From: Seonamhaeicola aphaedonensis
GTDB lineage: Bacteria; Bacteroidota; Bacteroidia; Flavobacteriales; Flavobacteriaceae
Direction of reading: 5' to 3'
Assembly: GCF_003386195.1 (NCBI RefSeq)
Contig: NZ_QRDX01000003.1
Location: 248,001-312,000 of the forward strand
Length of the DNA stretch: 64,000 bases
Below, one piece after another: positions 62,588 to 64,000 of this stretch (positions are counted from its first letter, which is position 1; every line of letters starts with the position of its first letter). The notes beneath the pieces were generated by a model. It did not search any database and had not been told where the DNA came from. It worked only from the letters and a program-made list of their open reading frames with translations. Both the position numbers and the translations under genes were made by a program.

Positions 62588-63643
62588 TTATTTAATATAT
62601 CTATTTAAAATATAAGATAGCTTTGGCTTTATTCCTTTTATTTCCTTTAGTGAAGTATGTTCGTTACTAAACTTATCTTTTAAGGCCTCTAATCTCCAAT
62701 TTATGCTTAAAAATTCTGGTTTTTTTAAAAACAACTCCAAACAACTTCTTAATCCTTCCTTTAGTTCAATATAATTATGGTCTCCTAATAGTTTGGTAAT
62801 TTTAGAGTTATCAAACCTTCTATCATAACATCTATCATATTTAACTTGATAATTATTTTTAACTAGTTCTATAAATTTATTAGACTCTAACAAATATACT
62901 TTTGGCAAATATCCTAATTTTTCTTCTAGTATATCCAAATAGATATTTAAAACCTCTCCCCATGAATAAGATGTCCCTGTTGTAATATTATAAGTCTCAC
63001 CAAATGCTTTTCTATTTCCTAAAATAGCAAGAATTCCTTTGGAAACATCTAACCCATGAGTCATAGTTGTTAGCTTATCACAGAGTTCTTTTGAAAAAAC
63101 TATAGCCCTTCCTTTTAATACTCTATAGAGCCACTCTTCTTTTTCTAAAACCCCAAGCTGAAAACGGTTTTCGCTGTAGGTTATGTAAGGCCTTATAATT
63201 GTCCAGTTATTACTTTCTGATTTTTTTAAAACATCTTCTTGTTTTGCTTTTATTAACGAATACTCATCTGTACTTAAAAACTCTTTATCTTCTAAACTAT
63301 CTAATAACCTTAAAGAAGTTTCTGTAAGAGGTGTTTTTGAATTATTAAATACTCTAGCCGAACTCAAATACACGTACTGAGCAGTATTATCTAAAAAAAG
63401 ACTTATTCGCTCGTTAAACTCTAATGAAGAATAAACCATAAAATCAACAATAACATCCCAATTATTACTTAATAATCCCTTAATAAAAGACACATCTTTA
63501 GCATCTCCTTTAACATAGGTTATGTTTTTACAACTAATCTTGTCCCTACGGCTTGTAACTACAACTTGATGATTTAGGCTCTTCAATTGTTTAACTAAAA
63601 AAACTCCCATAGCACCAGTTCCTCCTAAAATTAAAATTTTCAT
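62588..63643 (-). CDS. NAD(P)-dependent SDR, epimerase/dehydratase family
   Basis: A 351-aa extended SDR. GGTGAMGVFLVKQLKS is the dinucleotide loop at 7-22, YLSSARVFN holds the Ser, and DEYSLIKAKQE gives the Tyr-x3-Lys pair near 129. The glycine loop differs from the GxxGxxG of classical UDP-sugar epimerases and resembles the atypical branch. It is followed by the MenD-like gene 15 bp downstream, and overlaps the flippase gene by 4 bp. It likely modifies the same precursor as the ThDP enzyme; substrate unknown. Confidence 0.83.
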   Translation of the reverse strand: MKILILGGTGAMGVFLVKQLKSLNHQVVVTSRRDKISCKNITYVKGDAKDVSFIKGLLSNNWDVIVDFMVYSSLEFNERISLFLDNTAQYVYLSSARVFNNSKTPLTETSLRLLDSLEDKEFLSTDEYSLIKAKQEDVLKKSESNNWTIIRPYITYSENRFQLGVLEKEEWLYRVLKGRAIVFSKELCDKLTTMTHGLDVSKGILAILGNRKAFGETYNITTGTSYSWGEVLNIYLDILEEKLGYLPKVYLLESNKFIELVKNNYQVKYDRCYDRRFDNSKITKLLGDHNYIELKEGLRSCLELFLKKPEFLSINWRLEALKDKFSNEHTSLKEIKGIKPKLSYILNRYIK

Positions 63644-64000
63644 TTTTTAAATACTTTTCTAATTATTATAATTTTATCAGAAACAATATTACGCACCTTG
63701 TTTCGCATATGTTTATCCATACCAATAAAGTACATGCTTACCGATGAAAAAAGAACACTTAAAACCACTAACAAAAATTTAAGTATTAATTTATCTTCAA
63801 TAAATAATTTAAAGAATGGTAGTAATGGAATTAAAGAACATAGCATTACACCTATAACAGGAACCATTACCTGCTTTAAATATTTACCAATTTGTAATTC
63901 GATTAAATATTTTAAAATTATTAATCGAATTATAAACATAAGTATATTAGCTAAGATGGCAACCAACAAAGTATAGTAAGCATCAAATCCAGACTTAAAT
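63640..64000 (-). CDS. Wzx-like flippase, C-terminal part (truncated by window)
   Basis: About 120 C-terminal codons of a polytopic membrane protein; the frame is open to the last base of the window, so the gene begins outside it. Visible helices are LLVAILANILMFIIRLIILKY, VMVPVIGVMLCSLIPLLPFF and FLLVVLSVLFSSVSMYF, followed by a basic tail, the usual end of polysaccharide (Wzx) flippases. Its position at the head of the visible operon supports export of the repeat unit. The family call rests on helix pattern and context. Confidence 0.65.
   Translation of the reverse strand, partial: FKSGFDAYYTLLVAILANILMFIIRLIILKYLIELQIGKYLKQVMVPVIGVMLCSLIPLLPFFKLFIEDKLILKFLLVVLSVLFSSVSMYFIGMDKHMRNKVRNIVSDKIIIIRKVFKK

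Noticed and set aside
1-64000. CRISPR arrays, tRNA or rRNA genes, complete insertion sequences
   Set aside because: Intergenic regions were read on both strands; no regular repeat-spacer array, cloverleaf-like gene, rRNA segment or transposase was found.

Overview
The window is an AT-rich chromosomal segment from a member of the Bacteroidota, almost certainly a Flavobacteriaceae. The evidence is gldH and a SprE-type lipoprotein (gliding motility / type IX secretion), a RicT (PSP1) protein with a Cys-rich N-terminus, an HU-CCDC81-like/SPOR membrane protein, DUF5687, DUF4292, DUF4254, DUF6168, DUF6341 and DUF6427-type proteins, a split ATP synthase locus (atpBEFHAG without atpDC), a long signal-peptide-bearing AtpB, and promoters of the Bacteroidota type (TTG, 17-20 nt, TAnnTTTG) with no Shine-Dalgarno signals. 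Genus cannot be fixed from the sequence. No rRNA, tRNA, CRISPR array, prophage or complete insertion sequence was seen.

Layout. 1-1192: 3' part of a double-ATPase oligopeptide-type ABC protein. 1193-1585: the only gene-poor stretch over 300 bp; it holds four short direct repeats and a doubtful 57-codon reverse-strand ORF. 1586-3544: acetoacetyl-CoA synthetase. 3548-7605 (reverse): class A PBP, gldH, ricT. 7727-10279 (reverse): trhO, trhP and a ferredoxin, which unites the two known tRNA wobble-uridine hydroxylation routes. 10560-14176: recA, a lipoprotein, an ECF sigma factor, and a membrane protein with an anti-sigma-like N-terminus and a beta-barrel-like C-terminus. 14259-19236: plsC, trpS, dprA, HU/SPOR protein, thioesterase. 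19353-25708 (reverse): an envelope operon with flippase, dut, sugar nucleotidyltransferase, TPR protein, DUF4292 lipoprotein and EnvC. 25856-34545 (reverse): sprE, bactofilin, atpZ, DUF6168-like protein and atpBEFHAG; the atp genes also have their own strong promoter. 34664-43432: ABC exporter pair, DUF2059 protein, PaaE-like reductase, GT9 plus DUF4254, upp, two membrane proteins and purD.

43581-64000 is a surface-polysaccharide locus in two convergent halves meeting at 47152. The forward half encodes a CapK-like adenylate ligase, UDP-GlcNAc 2-epimerase and a GT4. The reverse half runs in from the right edge: Wzx-like flippase (partial), SDR, MenD-like ThDP enzyme, pyruvyl transferase, GT2, two hexapeptide acyltransferases, EpsG-like polymerase, two more glycosyltransferases, WecG/TagA transferase, O-antigen ligase-like protein, animal-type UDP-glucose dehydrogenase, an AAA/DUF4143 ATPase, UDP-glucuronate decarboxylase and the initiating phosphoglycosyltransferase. 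Together these predict a Wzx/Wzy-made, xylose- or glucuronate-containing, acylated and possibly pyruvylated glycan.

The points most worth following up are: (1) the AAA/DUF4143 gene with a perfect 19-bp inverted repeat just before its start codon; (2) the MenD-like enzyme embedded in the glycan locus; (3) the trhO-trhP-ferredoxin operon; and (4) a family of short palindromic repeats beginning GTCAT, scattered between genes.
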